From NCBI GenBank assembly GCA_947650285.1, contig CANTFL010000470.1, positions 434,001 to 498,000 on the forward strand: a DNA stretch of 64,000 nt, written 5' to 3'. Origin of the DNA: Hyaloperonospora brassicae. Lineage: Eukaryota > Oomycota > Peronosporomycetes > Peronosporales > Peronosporaceae. Shown here piece after piece: positions 12,440 through 24,536 of the stretch. The notes beneath the pieces are model-generated. The model saw nothing but the letters and a program-made list of their open reading frames with translations. It was not told the DNA's origin and ran no database searches. The translations under genes and the position numbers were made by a program. Position 1 is the stretch's first letter. Each line of letters opens with the position of its first letter.

Positions 12440-13210
12440 TACGCGCAATCTCCCACCAAGATGAAACTTGTCTTAGCGCCGGGCGAGTCAAGGGGATACT
12501 GGAAACATCATACACCAGAAAAATGGTTCCAGCAATCTTAAGTGGCTGGGAAGATTAACAACGAAAAGGCCACAATGCTACTGGACTCAGGAGCTGAGAT
12601 CTCGATCGTGAACACCGCCTTTGCTCGTGAGGTAGGATGTGCCATTGACTAAAATCAGAAAAAATAGTGTTTGAGGATAGGTGAGAACACGTACATGACC
12701 GAAGGACGTACCAAGATCAAGATCACCCTCAATGGGTCGCTGGTATACTATTTTGATGTGTGGGTGGGTGATAAAGTGGGTCAATAGGTGATCCTGGGTA
12801 TGGCCTTCATGGTACCCGCAGATATACGTCTGGATTTGGCTGACGGGAAGCTGGTATTGCCATATGAAGTGAGGATTCATCCAGCAGGAAGCAGACCTCT
12901 GTAAGGATCATCCATGCAGCCGATCGTGACCCCAGAACAACACTTGGTGCTGCCGGTCGGTAAATCGGTGGAGATAAGGATTGGCAACGTCCAGTCTAAC
13001 TCCAAGCTGTGGGTGAGACGGGATCCAATATGGGTAGTCACCGTGACCACCTATTTCGACCTAATATCAAGTACTTACATCTCACAAATATCAGCGACAC
13101 GGAAGGTAACCTCAATCGCGGACCGAATTTGGGCTGGATTATGGCTACCGACATGGTGTCTCGATACCCAGGCTACGGCTCGATTGGATTGCGACGGTAC
13201 AACAAGTAGC
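12440..13210 (+). pseudogene. Aspartic protease region of element A (broken)
   Basis: The retropepsin active-site box LDSGAE is intact at 12,581-12,598 in the context ATMLLDSGAEISIVNTAF. A stop follows about 20 codons later (VGCAID then stop), and others interrupt the downstream part, which still reads VYYFDVWVGDKVGQ and FDLxNI-like peptides to about 13,210. The enzyme would process gag-pol. Confidence 0.6.
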
Positions 13211-13469
13211 AGACACTAGCCTCTGAAGCTACGACTATTAGAGAGGAAGAACTACCACCCAAATACGCTAGTACGCTTGTGGATCACCCATCTTTCCCTG
13301 CGCCGACATAGATTTTAAGTCGACCGAAAGAGATTAATGAAGTAACGGATGCTCCGATCCGAGACACGAAAGTTGTTCCACATGTGGAGCCAATACAACG
13401 TGTCGTTATTACGATCGAGGAGACGGACGGGGCCATCGAGTAACCGAAGGGCCAATAAATGGAGGTAAA

Positions 13470-14880
13470 ATGACTAAGGATAGGGATACCGATCGATCAC
13501 ATGACGGATCGAGTGACGTGTTCGACGATCTCCAGGCGTATCATCGATCAAAATGCGTACTGCCTGTGATAAATTCAATTCACGAACGATCGACAATTGA
13601 TTGGGCAGGCAATCAGTCGGAGAAAGATGCCGGACCTTCACAAGATGTAAAGATAGATGAAGAGTTATGTCCGGAGGATGACCACATCTCGGTAAAGCCG
13701 GAAGTCTCTACCTATCGTAATGAAAGTGGAAAACTGTACGCCGAAGACGTGTGTCAACAGATGGCAGTATTGCCTGATATTGTAACGCCTACTGCCAAAG
13801 TCACAATTGCCGATATTCAGGTAGGCGATCCAGACTTACCACTGACTGATGACCAGAAACGATTGAGACAATTAATCTGGAGAAACAACCACCTTCTCAT
13901 TGGCAAGGGGAAAGCACTCATTACAGCCGCACGGGGGGCGAAATGCGATATTGACGTGGGAGGAGCGAGCCCTGTCGCACAGAAAGTACGGCCAGTAGCG
14001 CGTAAATTTTGTGAAAAACTGTCAGATTTTATTAAAGGACTGCTCATGGCCACGATTATCCGACCTTCAAATCATCATGTGCTTCGCCGATCGTCGTAAT
14101 TATTAGGAAGAATGGCGAAGACATTCGATTATGTATAGACTATCGACTAGTAAATCAGCTGACAAGGCTGATGGTATATCCAATGTCATTGCTCAGCGAA
14201 CTTTTACAAGACATGGACAAAGCGATGCGGTATTGCTAACTGGATATGGAGAGCGGAATTTGGGTGGTAGAGATGACAGAACGAGCAAGAATTAAATTCT
14301 GCATTCATTACGCCGTCAGGATTGTTTGAGTGGATACGGATGCCGTTTGGGTTAAAGAATGCTTTGAATGTTCACCAACGCTTGATCAAAAATGCATTGT
14401 ATGGACATATGATGATCAGTGCTGATCCGGATGCCTCCTCTATGGAGCCGTCCAAATGGATCGACGTGTTCCCAGAAGGGTAACCGGACACTAGTCAGAC
14501 ACCTTCTGTTCTAGGTAGAAGATCGTACATCGATGATATTGATTCCAGCTACATCGTGGAATGCTCTGTACGAAAGAGTAGAAGGATTGCTACGTGTATG
14601 CGACATGTGGAATTTGTCGATCAGCCTGTACAAAATTGTTTGGGTTGGCGCAAGGTGGATTATCTCGGTCATCAAGAATCACTCGCTAGATTGAAAGCCC
14701 ACCCGAAGGATTTCGGATCGCTGGTTTATATCCCGTTTCCTCGAACGCTGAGGTCAATGCAGTCGTTTCTGGGAATTTTGATTACTATAGGCGATTCATT
14801 GAAGACTTTGCAATATACGCAGCAGTGCTATACGAACTACGCAAAGCAGATTTATACGAAATCCGCCGCATGGAAAATAT
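13470..14880 (+). pseudogene. Reverse transcriptase of element A (broken)
   Basis: A 209-codon frame (13,470-14,099) covers the protease-RT linker and RT fingers (LMATIIRPSNHHV). After a frameshift near 14,090 the next frame gives RKNGEDIRLCIDYRLVNQLT. The palm motif YIDD is at 14,526-14,537, matching the YxDD metal-binding motif, and RTLRSMQSFLGILI (thumb) follows at about 14,737-14,780. Stops interrupt the palm before YIDD. RT copies element RNA into DNA; this copy is inactive because no frame spans the domain. Confidence 0.7.
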
Positions 14881-15070
14881 TGAGTCGCTTGCACCAAGTG
14901 AAAAGAGGGTTGACGACCAGAAGTGTCGGGGGGATAGCGATCCAGATTGTATCGATGTTACAGGGGCGATCGAGATTCCTGTTTTATAGGGGTCGACCCA
15001 AAAGCAGAAGATCGGAAATATCAAGGGGATAGCGATTCAGATCGTATCTGATTTACACGGAGATCTAAAA

Positions 15071-15680
15071 GTGGACGATCGGATAGATCAAAGTGATAGC
15101 GATTCAGATTGTATATGTGTAGCAGGGAGCGATTTAGCGTTTTCCTGTATTACAAGAGGCGACCTGACCTTAACGGACAGAAGTAGATGGATAAAAGCGA
15201 TGACTTCGATCACCATGTTGAACGAAAAAATTGTTAAAACTCCGATTCTTAAACACTTCGATCCGGATTGTCCTCCTTTGATTGTGGACTATGCTAGTAA
15301 TTGGGTAGTATTTGCAGCTTTGCTACAAGAACACAATGGAATATACTAATACGTAACGGTCACAAGCCGAACGCGAAAATCCAACGAGATTTACTATGGA
15401 ATGGTGGAAAAGAACTTTAGCTCTGCTTCGCATCCTAGTTATTGGCCACACTATGTTGTTGTTCATGAGAAATTAAGGTGCTCACGCGTTTCCGAGTTGG
15501 CCTGGCTGGTAGAATCTTCAAGTCTGAATGGGAGGATAGGGAGATAGGCGGCGTTGCTATCGAGCTGGACAATAGAGATCAAAAAGTGGACAAGGTAGAA
15601 GATGAAGTACTTGGTGCATGCGCTGCCAGCTTCACCCCGCGCGAAGAGGTTGACGAGATGTTGATCGCGATCGCCCTTCA
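15071..15680 (+). pseudogene. RT-linked RNase H and connection of element A (broken)
   Basis: The frame 15,071-15,349 contains TPILKHFDPDCPPLIVDYAS followed by NWVVFAALLQEHNGIY. This is the N-terminal part of the Gypsy-type RNase H, in which the Asp of the VDYAS box is a catalytic metal ligand. Stops follow at 15,349. The frame 15,478-15,780 resumes with EDEVLGACAASFTPREEVDE, the connection to the second RNase H. Confidence 0.55.
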
Positions 15681-15689
15681 TATACAGCC

Positions 15690-16240
15690 GAAAAATACTA
15701 GAAGTATGCCTCCACAAACGGTGGAGAAAAGTAAAAATCTTTGGGTGGTCAGTTTTGTTGGATCGGCCCGGACCAAATGAAAAGGCGGGGCGTACAACGC
15801 AATAGTATGAAAGCTCCCCGAGTGAAATATAGTGACTGCTTCAGCCAACTTTTCGGCGGACTTTACTGTGAAAAAGGACGAATACCATGGATTGCTACTA
15901 GGTTTCGATATCTTGGCTGATCAAACGCGGGGGTGCACCATCATTTGTGGCGATTCTAGCTTTGTAATCCGGTAGATGCGTCGAGAAATGGATTGCAAAG
16001 CGCCCGGATTGCACTTTCTACGTCACAAGGCTATGATGAACCTCCGATCGTGGCCGATCCACGAATTTCTACATGTGAAATGGGACTGGAATCAGAGTGC
16101 GGGCCGACTGGCAAGCAAGGCCATTCAACAAGATCAGGGCTTGATCGCCTTATCCTATCAAGATCGTCATGATATACGTTCGTTGAATCGGTGGGACGAG
16201 TTGTTGACACCCAAAAGTGTCGATCAGGTCGTAAAAATAG
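15690..16240 (+). pseudogene. Second, archaeal-type RNase H of element A (broken)
   Basis: After the RT-linked RNase H there is a further RNase H-like stretch: LWVVSFVGSARTK (normally a DGSA box; here the Asp is Val), then GLLLGFDILADQTRG, IICGDSSFVI (the acidic CGDS box) and KAPGLHFLRHKAMMNLRSWP. This arrangement matches the extra archaeal-type RNase H (aRNH) described in oomycete and plant Gypsy elements. Several stops and the lost first Asp make it inactive here. Confidence 0.55.
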
Positions 16241-16499
16241 ATGCCGTCACTTGGTTAGCCGTAAGGAGACGGCGATCGCCTGAAGTACTGCAAGCGAAAT
16301 TCGTTCGGCAGGTCAGAATCGATAATATTAAGCAGGCGCAAAGAGGAAGAGAAGAGTTGGATTGCCAACCTGAAGGAATTTCTAATTGGGGGCATAACGA
16401 ACCTGAATGTCGAAGAAGCGAAACTTTGTGCTCGGTTCGCGTCCGAAAATGAAGTAGACGAGAGCGTGGATTGTGTTTCCTGTCCTCGATCAACGAAAG

Positions 16500-17340
16500 A
16501 TCGGGATAATTGGGGGGGAGCTGGTTCGTTTGGTGATACCGGAACTACTGCAGCAAGGTTTTCTACACCACTACCACACCAGTCTGGAGGGCGGCCACCT
16601 CGGGATAGGCCGGACGTACCAACGAATCCGGTCAAACTTTTACTAGATAGGACTCTATCGGAGCGTCCAGCATTACGTAGGAGAATGGGTTGACTGCGCG
16701 ACGGGAAAAGGGAAACCTGTCCTTCGCGGCGAATCTCCGGGGAATGTCCATGACACTTACCCGTTTCAAATAATCGCGATGAACCACATACTGTCACTAC
16801 CTCAATCCTTCGAACGTAAACACCGAGTTGTTGTTGTGGGTGGATCTGTTCTCGGGTTACGTGATCGCCAAGGCGATTTCCTCCAGAATTGCACAAATGA
16901 TTGCTGAGAGTGACGAAGAGTGTGTGTGTTTCCAGTTTTGGGGCTAGCGAAGCGATCCGCCACGATTGAAAGCTCTGGGTTCATGTTCGATTGCTTCCGA
17001 GCGTTCAATCAAATCGTGGGGGAGAAGCAACGTGCAACTATGGCGTACCGATCCCAAGCGAATGGGAAGCAGAAAGAATGGTGCAAACACTAACGAGAGC
17101 TTTATAAATGTACGTCACGGACACGAATCAGAAAGATGGGGACGAATTCGCCGTTAGTTTGACGTACGCCATCAGATACGGCACAGGATCATGTGCGAGG
17201 AGATACTCCATCCTACTTGATCCACGATTGGGACCCACGATCAACGCTGAAAGCGACTCAGCCATTGGTAGGGACTAAACGACGGGTTATCAGAACCTCA
17301 AAGATGGAGCTATCATATATAGCGTCACTATCATCGAGCG
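16500..17340 (+). pseudogene. Integrase of element A (broken)
   Basis: From about 16,560 the frame reads HHYHTSLEGGHLGIGRTYQR, the HH part of the HHCC zinc site. The CC part is HYVGEWVDC, with the first Cys changed to Trp. The first catalytic position reads AMNHILSLP, where relatives have Asp instead of Asn. LLLWVDLFSGYVIAKAISSR and PSEWEAERMVQTLTRAL (the region of the catalytic Glu) follow in changing frames. Integrase inserts the DNA copy; both a zinc ligand and a catalytic residue are lost here. Confidence 0.6.
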
Positions 17341-17945
17341 AGAGAAGTCGTGAACGATAGGCTACGGATAGCGATCCAGGATCGGGCCGATCGACACAAT
17401 TCTGAGGACGAATCACATGAGATCGAAGTTAAATCGGAAGTATGGCTCTATTTGATTCAAGTAAATAAAAGGATACGCCCAAAAGCTGACACACATGTGG
17501 CACGGACCATTCCGGATAAGAGAATTATGCGGAAGACACGCGGTGCGGTTGGACGTTTCGGGTACTCCTAATCGACTGTTCCCAGTGGTCCGTATATCCA
17601 AGAATAAGCGAGGAAAGATCTTCCCGGATCGGTCGAGAAAACAGCTGGATTTTGAGAAGGAATATCGGCTAGATTTTAACGAAGCCCTGCTGCTGGAAAA
17701 TAACTGGGGACGCACATTAGATGAAGATGAATGTGAAGATAATAGAAGGCAACCCGGCAGACGTACCCGTTTTGGCAGAGTTCAACGCTAGTATCTCGTG
17801 CAATGGAAGGGAACGGGCGATCCGACATGAGTAGATTCTGGCCGACTTGAACTGTGGAGCCTTGCTGCAAGAGTTAGATCGCGATCGGGTCAGCAAGAGT
17901 CGTTTTGAAGTGATGCAATCACATGAAACAGCGGTGGATGAATAG
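17341..17945 (+). pseudogene. Integrase C-terminus and chromodomain-like tail of element A
   Basis: NDRLRIAIQDRADRHN (17,350 onward) and THMWHGPFRIRELCGRHAVR (about 17,486-17,545) are the GPY/F-type C-terminal module. Then come RFGRVQR, a stop, and YLVQWKGTGDPT, a chromodomain core of the YLVxWKGY type. The frame GALLQELDRDRVSKSRFEV carries on to a TAG at about 17,945. The chromodomain is expected to steer insertion to particular chromatin. Two stops and a frameshift break it. Confidence 0.6.
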
Positions 17946-18399
17946 CCGAAATGTAGAATTGGAATTGTCCTGCAAGAAGGATGCAGACGGAGTACTGGGG
18001 GATAAGTGATGTGTGGCGATCCAGGGCATTGAAGCCCGATCGAAGTGAGTGAAAATGACAAAATAGCCAATTAGATGAATTTGTGTGACGATCGACGACG
18101 GCAATAATGAGGATATGTATTAAAAGACTAAATGGAGAGACTGCCTGGATCGCCATGGACTACTTTGTAATAAACTTACCAGCCAGACGGGCGATCGACT
18201 ACCCTAGGTGACCCTCAATGTGGGATTGAAACTGGTTGCGCTAGGGTTCAGCAGATTCCAAGCGTGCCAACGCGGAGATCAGATTGGGAATGTTCTTCTG
18301 CGGATCGCCGAGGCCCATATACAAAATACGCATCTCGATAGCGACGGAAGATGCATGAAGAAAAGATCCAGCAAAAAGTAAAGATTGCAGTGTCCGTCG

Positions 18400-20560
18400 A
18401 TCCTCCCCTTACGGATGAAACGCAACACGGTCTTTCACCGGGGTCCGGATCGCGATCGCCGCTGTTTGCGCTGCTAGTAAAGCTTCGCCAGCTCCGGATC
18501 GCGATCGAACTGCTCGGAAGGCTGATATACGGCGTGGGTAGCTTCCCACAGAACCTGTCGATGCCAAGTCTCGAAGTCGCGATACACGGACACCCACTAA
18601 GCGAACCAGCCAGTTGCGTGAAAACAGACCGCAGTAAATTGGCTCGGATAGCGGTTCCAAGACTCTTGCTGGTACAGCGTCGACACTTTGGCCGTGTTGA
18701 CCAGCCGTGGAATCCACTGATTCAGGCGGTGCAGCGTTGGATCGGGAAACGGTGGATGATGGAAAAATGTACCCTTTCGGCCACGTAATATTCTTAAATA
18801 AGATAGCCACGCTCAGCTCTGCCACGCAGGTCAAGCTGACACGAGGTTACGACCACGGGTGCACGTGGTGGTGGGACCAGGATATACGATTGTGGTATCC
18901 AGTGAAACCATTCAGCCCGGGGTACCCGGGTCGAGGCCAAACGGTCGTATTCATTGGTCAGAAGCAAAACATTCTCGGCTTCCCGCACGTCACTGGTCAT
19001 GATGACCGATCCGTCGGAGTCGCTTGATGCTTCTCCAAAAAGGTTTACATTCTTGACTGGACGTTGTGCAGGTGTTGCGGATCCACTCGAAGGTAGGGGC
19101 GATTCAGACTTGGGACTGGGGGATCTCACTGTAATTGAAGCAGATGCCGATCCGGAAGAAGGCGGAACTTTCCTTGGCGATCCACGACGCCGCAATGAGG
19201 AGCGCGATTCAGACAAGGAGGCCAGAGTATCTTCTTCAGAAGAGTCGAAAGGATCTGTACCGGAGAGCGGCGGATTGATGGATGGAAGCTTTTGGGCCCA
19301 CTTACTTCACGTTTAGGAGGTGGATCGTGCTCTACTCGCGGTGTCTTGAGTCGATGGACTCCGTGCAGATTCTGACGTCGTTTTGAACTCGTCGAAAAGC
19401 GTTGATCGGGAGGGCCGTGCACATACGCGAGGTGCTCTGGATTGGGGGCGTATCGTTTTGTACTCGCGGTGCCTTGAGTCGAGGTAGTCCCGGCCGATCC
19501 TGACTTGCCTCTGGAGTTTTCAGAGCGAGTTAATCTGGAAGGTCGCGCAGAGACGCGGGGTGCTCCATCCGATTCGGGGCTTTTGACAGGTTGCACTGGT
19601 CCACTGGATCGCGGGGATCCATCGACTGATTTGGCCGAAGGGGAATCCGCCCATTTCTTCCCGGATCGCGTCATCTTCGCGGCGCGGAAACGCTTGATCG
19701 GTTGATTGGGATCCGTTACCTGGATCTCTAGCCGATTGGTGAGGTAGAGGAAGCCGTAGACGAGACATTTGAAGATTGTTGGAGCGATCCAGACGCCGAT
19801 TGAGCCAGGTGAGTCCGGAGAACGTCGCGATCGCGAATACCCGAGATACACGTCTGTTCCCAGTCCGATGGCTTGAATGCGTAGACAATCCACCGAAGCG
19901 TCCCGATACGCGAGGGCCGATCGCAGCCGCTGCAATTCCGCCTCTACGCGCAAATGGGCGCGAAGTCAATCTTGATATGTCTTCGACATTTTTTCCAACG
20001 CGATCCTGGCCGTATCAAGTTTCGTATCAACTCGGTTGAAACGTTTCTTGTACTTATATGCCTGGACCGTGGCGACTTGAAGATAGTCACGCGAATTTTT
20101 GTTCCGCGGCAGCTAGAAGCGAAGTCACCTTTTCCACTTGCTGTTGAGCGATGAACTACGTTCGAAGGCGCCGATCCTCTGAAAGTTTCGACTTCCGTTC
20201 GGCTTCTATGAGGGTCGTCTTGTGTTCTCGGACCACGTGATCCTGACCAGATGCCGTGTTAACTCCGTCTAGAATCCGTGCAACCTCTTTATCACATTTT
20301 GACGATCGGTCCAAGGGCCGAGATAATACGCTTTGACATAGGTCGCCAGGCGCGGCGCGACCTCGACGTACGATCGCTATTGAGTCTGCAGTCGGTCGAT
20401 CTGCATTTTCTTGTCCCGACACACTTCCTCCAACGAAAAATAGTCTGCGGAAATTGCGTCCTGCAGGTCCAATTAATCGTATAGTTCCGCGATCCCCGCA
20501 ACTAAATTATCGCGATCCAACGAGGATGCAGCACCCACTCGATACAAAGGCAATGTGACA
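18400..20560 (-). pseudogene. Antisense coding-like tract of element A
   Basis: Between the end of pol (17,945) and the 3' LTR the coding-like strand is minus. From the LTR side it starts with a charged, probably coiled-coil part (YFSLEEVCRDKKMQIDRLQT; KLDTARIALEKMSKTYQD; RVEAELQRLRSALAYRDASV), then a Ser/Pro/Lys-rich part starting MTRSGKKWADSPSAKSVDGS (about 19,674), then a Trp-rich part (RAEWFHWIPQSYILVP; YRDFETWHRQVLWEAT). Stops and frame changes are present, but long stretches stay open and compositionally protein-like. Function unknown; comparable to the antisense ORFs of C, D and E by position. It may be one gene or two. Confidence 0.5.
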
Positions 20561-20711
20561 TGACCTTCACAAGTCGAAATCGGCAGTGGAAGGGAAGGCG
20601 GGATCGGATTAGCAGCCTATGCCTGGAAGGTGCGGGCGATGCTCAATCCATAGGCGTTGTCGGTGCACAGTCGATCGACAATGTATGTCGATCGCCGGTG
20701 CAGAAGTCGAT

Positions 20712-22118
20712 TGTGGAGAAGTGCAGAAGAATAACGATGAAAAGTGTGAATCGCGCCTACTGCATTAAGTGCGAGATCGATTTGATTGGTGGAGTGCTCT
20801 TGGGGATAGGCCCGTTGGAACGAATGATGGTGTCACACAACTGAGTGACAGAAAATGACTGTGGGAATTGTGCAGATTGATCTACCTAACGGTCAAGAAG
20901 GAGTATAGTCAGGACCGACGATTGACCGATCGCGACCCGCGATCGAAGGTTTGGATCACCAAGGTACGAGAACCGGATCACTCAAGTGGTGAACATCAAC
21001 TGGAGTACTGGCTCGCTAATGACAATGGGATGTGGGTGAATATGGAAGCAAGCTGGAATAGTGGATCGTCAAGATAATCAAGTATGCGAAATTTGGGACG
21101 TGACGGCGACCCGACCTTGAAGGCCCGATCGAAGATGTAACCGATCGACCACGGTCTATCCTGGGTGTGTACTGCTGATCGTTGTGGACCACATACCGCG
21201 ATCCACTGTACCGCAATCCACTGTACCGCGATCCACTATGGAGAGGATCGAGGTGGATCACACAATGAGTGTGGATCACACACCGCGATCCACTATGGAG
21301 AGGATCGAGGTGGATCACACAATGAGTGTGGATCACACACCGCGATCCACTGCACCGCAATCCACTGTACCGCAATCAGCTATGGAGCAATCCACTGCAC
21401 CGCGATCCACTGTACCGCGATCTTTTATGGGGCGATCCAATACGGAGTGTCTGCTGTGGACCACATGAGGCAAGAAGTGAATTACATAGACAGGCGGTGC
21501 ACAACAGTTGACCTAGCGAACCGATAGGCCTAGTCATAGGTTTTGGATTTGGTTGGTTGACATTAAAGATAATTGAATTTGCAACGAAATGCACGCGTCG
21601 ACTTTTCCCGGGCGGGAACTTTGGCCTCCCGTTGAATAGAGAGTCACCCACGTCTCTGCAAGCTTCTCCCTTGGATTGTTTGGCCAGGCGGAATATCAAA
21701 TCTCACCCTCTCCCCCAACTGCGATCGGGTGGAGGGAACCTAACGGTTCAGATTCAAGATCGCGAGATGACCCAAGTGGTCAGAAGGCTCGCGGATCAAG
21801 AATCACCCTTGGCAAAGGCGACTCTGGGAGAGCTCCCAAGTAAACAAGCGATCGAGTGAAGAATTTCCACGCGATCCGTCCCTACGTTTGACCGGGTGAA
21901 GAATTTCCACCCGATCAACACCTATCCCTAAAACGGTCAAGTTCAGCTTTAGCTCAAGTCCATCAAGAAAAGCGCAACCCGACCCACCGACGGGTACAAA
22001 AGGTAAGAAAGAGGACACAGATAACGGAATCGGGGTATTCCCTCCGTTCGACGGTCGTCCGGGCGCCAGTGGAGAGTCGGGATCGTCTTGCAAAACGAAC
22101 GATCACCACTCCACCACA
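20712..22118 (+). repeat. 3' LTR of element A
   Basis: This 1,407-bp repeat starts TGTGGAGAAGTGCAG and ends CACTCCACCACA, matching the 5' LTR. The upstream bases contain no strong polypurine tract. It holds a tandem GATC-rich array, listed separately. Confidence 0.85.
21190..21440 (+). repeat. 57-bp tandem repeat and GATC-rich array in 3' LTR of A
   Basis: A 57-bp unit beginning CCGCGATCCACTATGGAGAG is present as two perfect tandem copies (21,226-21,282 and 21,283-21,339), flanked by several shorter CCGCGATCCACTGTA-like units. Because 57 is a multiple of three, the array opens spurious ORFs on both strands. Confidence 0.85.
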
Positions 22119-24369
22119 GTGGCACCCCCTTGGCCGACTTGATTGTCAACACAAGCGTTAGAAGAACAAAAAAACAATATGCATTCACTGTGATCTTGAT
22201 TCAATATCTTAACGAAGAACTAAATATTTTCTGTTCTCATGACTCAAGCTAACTTCCGAGAAAATATTCAGCCGACGATAAAGGCTTCATCACCATAAAT
22301 AGATAGTAATGTAGCTTTCTACTCTTTATTATTTCTGACTGCTCCGGATTGAATGAACATCTTATCCTATGTATAATACGTTCAGTATCCACTTTACCCT
22401 CCCAGCGCTAGGTTGGGCCCCATCTAATAGAAAATCGTGAAAAATCATCGACTCTATATACTCGGTTTTGCACTATACACTATGTATACGAATTACATGC
22501 GCTACCGCCCGGTTGCTAGCACAAAGAATGTTCAGAATGTCGTGATCAATCCTTGTTCTTTAAGCAAATTCATGTTTAGTATCATTTTAAGCGCTCGCAT
22601 TGTACCAACCCTATCCAAACTGTCGAAGGTACAAATATAGTTTCTACCATCTTTTGTATGAGTGTTTATAAGGCTTGGTTGGTATTACTGTATTCCTATC
22701 ATGTGTGGAATTCTTTCATAGAGCAGTTTCCTCTTTATTGCACTTTCGCGCATGTAGCGCACATATAAAAGCATTTGCACGAAGTATTCCGCTTGCAACC
22801 ACATATGTGCAAAATAATCCACTTTTAATACCCGCTGTCGTCATGTCTCGTCCATCCACAGTTTGTACACGCGTCATTTGATACAGCAATATTGGCTGTT
22901 TCTAGATCGAGCATATTTTGTACGGAATGTTAGCCGTATTTTGTGCGATTCGATGTTGCGGCCTGCGAAAAATACTATGCTGGTCGAATTTGACATTCGA
23001 TCTAGCGAGCTCTGGTTCTGAGTCACTACAACCAATTTTTACGTATTCTGCTCTCATATTAAGGTTTGTATTGGACGGCACGGGAAAGAGAATGGATCAG
23101 CCTCTGTCAACATTGTGCTTCCATCGTTGCTCTGTCCCGTAGTTTTTTCATTCTTCGGTACGAACGCGAATTTTATTTTACTGAGCCTGGACGCATGAAA
23201 ATTAACAAAATTGAGCGTTCTGCTAGATCTAGATCAGTTAAGGACTGAAATAAATGTTAAGTGTTCTCACGACGTGCGGATTTTCTCCCTCTGATGTGAG
23301 TTGTCGTCCACGCTCTAGCCACACTCAGCCGATATTGGCATTCCGATGGATTCTCACCGATTGCTTCCACGAATTGTCGTACGTTTAGTAAACATGTAAT
23401 GCATGGATCCCAACGAACCTTTACAGATACTAGTTTTACATGTTAAGTTTAGGGGTTTTAGTTGGTTGTACTAGTTTCAAGCTGTTTTCATGCGTATGTC
23501 GCCAAAAAAGACATGATTTTTGGTATCACGGAGTAACCTCGTATCATCGTTAAGTGAACTTGCTGATCCATCTCTCCGTTCAATTACCATCATCATGCAA
23601 TCGTGATAGGTACGATTTCATTGGATGAGTGGTGCAAACACTACGCATTGTATGCGTATTATCACTGACATACGGATCCACTGCGCAGTGGTTGCATCAC
23701 TCGTCATAGTTTCCGCTTTTTCGACCATTGTTCTTTGTAGTTTATAAAGTCTCTGACCGTTCATGTCCTATCTGTATATAGAATATTCGATATCGTCAAT
23801 TGGAAGGATCCGATCAATTTCATCGTCTCAAAACCCGGTGTATAAAACTCTAAGGGGTATAAAAAGACAATCAACCGGCTTGAGTAATATAACTGTCTTG
23901 GACTCGCTGATATTTAAATATAGCTCTTAGGTAATTTTGAATAAATAAAGGACAATTTTCGACATTTCTATTTAATTTACATCCTTCAATATGGGTACTT
24001 ATGTCGATCGCTTCTCAATCTTGATAGGTTCCGTTCGATTCCGTAGATTAATACAATAGCTAGGGTACAGCGACTTCCAACAGATGTCAACAGATTCATC
24101 CAATATTCCAATTCTGCTGATGCTTATTTTGATGATTCAGTGTGGGTTTCTTTCTGGATGGCTGCACTTATTGTCATCGAGTGACCGTCCGAGTCACATG
24201 GTGACAGCAAAAATGATTTGTTTTTCAAAATACATCGCCGTACGTGGGTCTCCGGTCTCTATTTGATAAATAAACACTCAAACAGCTACTGCTCTGCGCC
24301 GGAAATGTTTATAGTCGGGCAAATACTAGCTCCTTGCCAGAGGAATGCTTTAGGCTCAAAGCGCAATTA
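22119..24369. other. AT-rich interval, no gene seen
   Basis: I see only short frames with low-complexity or implausible translations on both strands, and no retroelement domain, tRNA or long repeat. It is probably old, decayed intergenic or transposon sequence. Confidence 0.4.
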
Positions 24370-24536
24370 TTTTTTAGAACGAACAGCGACTCTACAGTCA
24401 ACACGTTCAAATTACAACGAATTTACGATTCAACACGCTCAGAAAACAACGACTATACTATAACGATCTCAAAGAACAATGAATCTTCAAATTGACACGT
24501 TCGGTGAACAGCAACTTTATGTTTCAAAACGTACAG
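24370..24536. repeat. Left flank of C: decayed LTR-like sequence
   Basis: Sequence such as ACAACGAATTTACGATTC and CAACACGCTCAGAAAACAAC resembles the tract right after element C (32,231-32,300). Both flanks of C therefore seem to be pieces of one older LTR-related repeat that C was inserted into. Confidence 0.4.

Larger units (their letters stand above)
8346..22118 (+). mobile_element. Element A: Ty3/Gypsy LTR retrotransposon with dual RNase H
   Basis: A 13.8-kb element bounded by direct repeats (8,346-9,859 and 20,712-22,118) that begin TGTGG and end CCACA. Interior order on the plus strand: gag with two CCHC knuckles, aspartic protease, reverse transcriptase, RNase H, a second RNase H, zinc-binding integrase and a chromodomain-like C-terminus ending near 17,945. 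A coding-like minus-strand tract fills 18.4-20.6 kb. The order PR-RT-RH-IN and the motifs define Ty3/Gypsy. Flanking bases (GATGG and GTGGC) do not form a clean target duplication. The LTRs differ by substitutions and by 107 bp of length, and pol is full of stops, so the copy is old and inactive. Confidence 0.85.

Noticed and set aside
21016..21527. Several repetitive ORFs in the 3' LTR of A
   Set aside because: Same cause: 57-bp tandem units inside an LTR.
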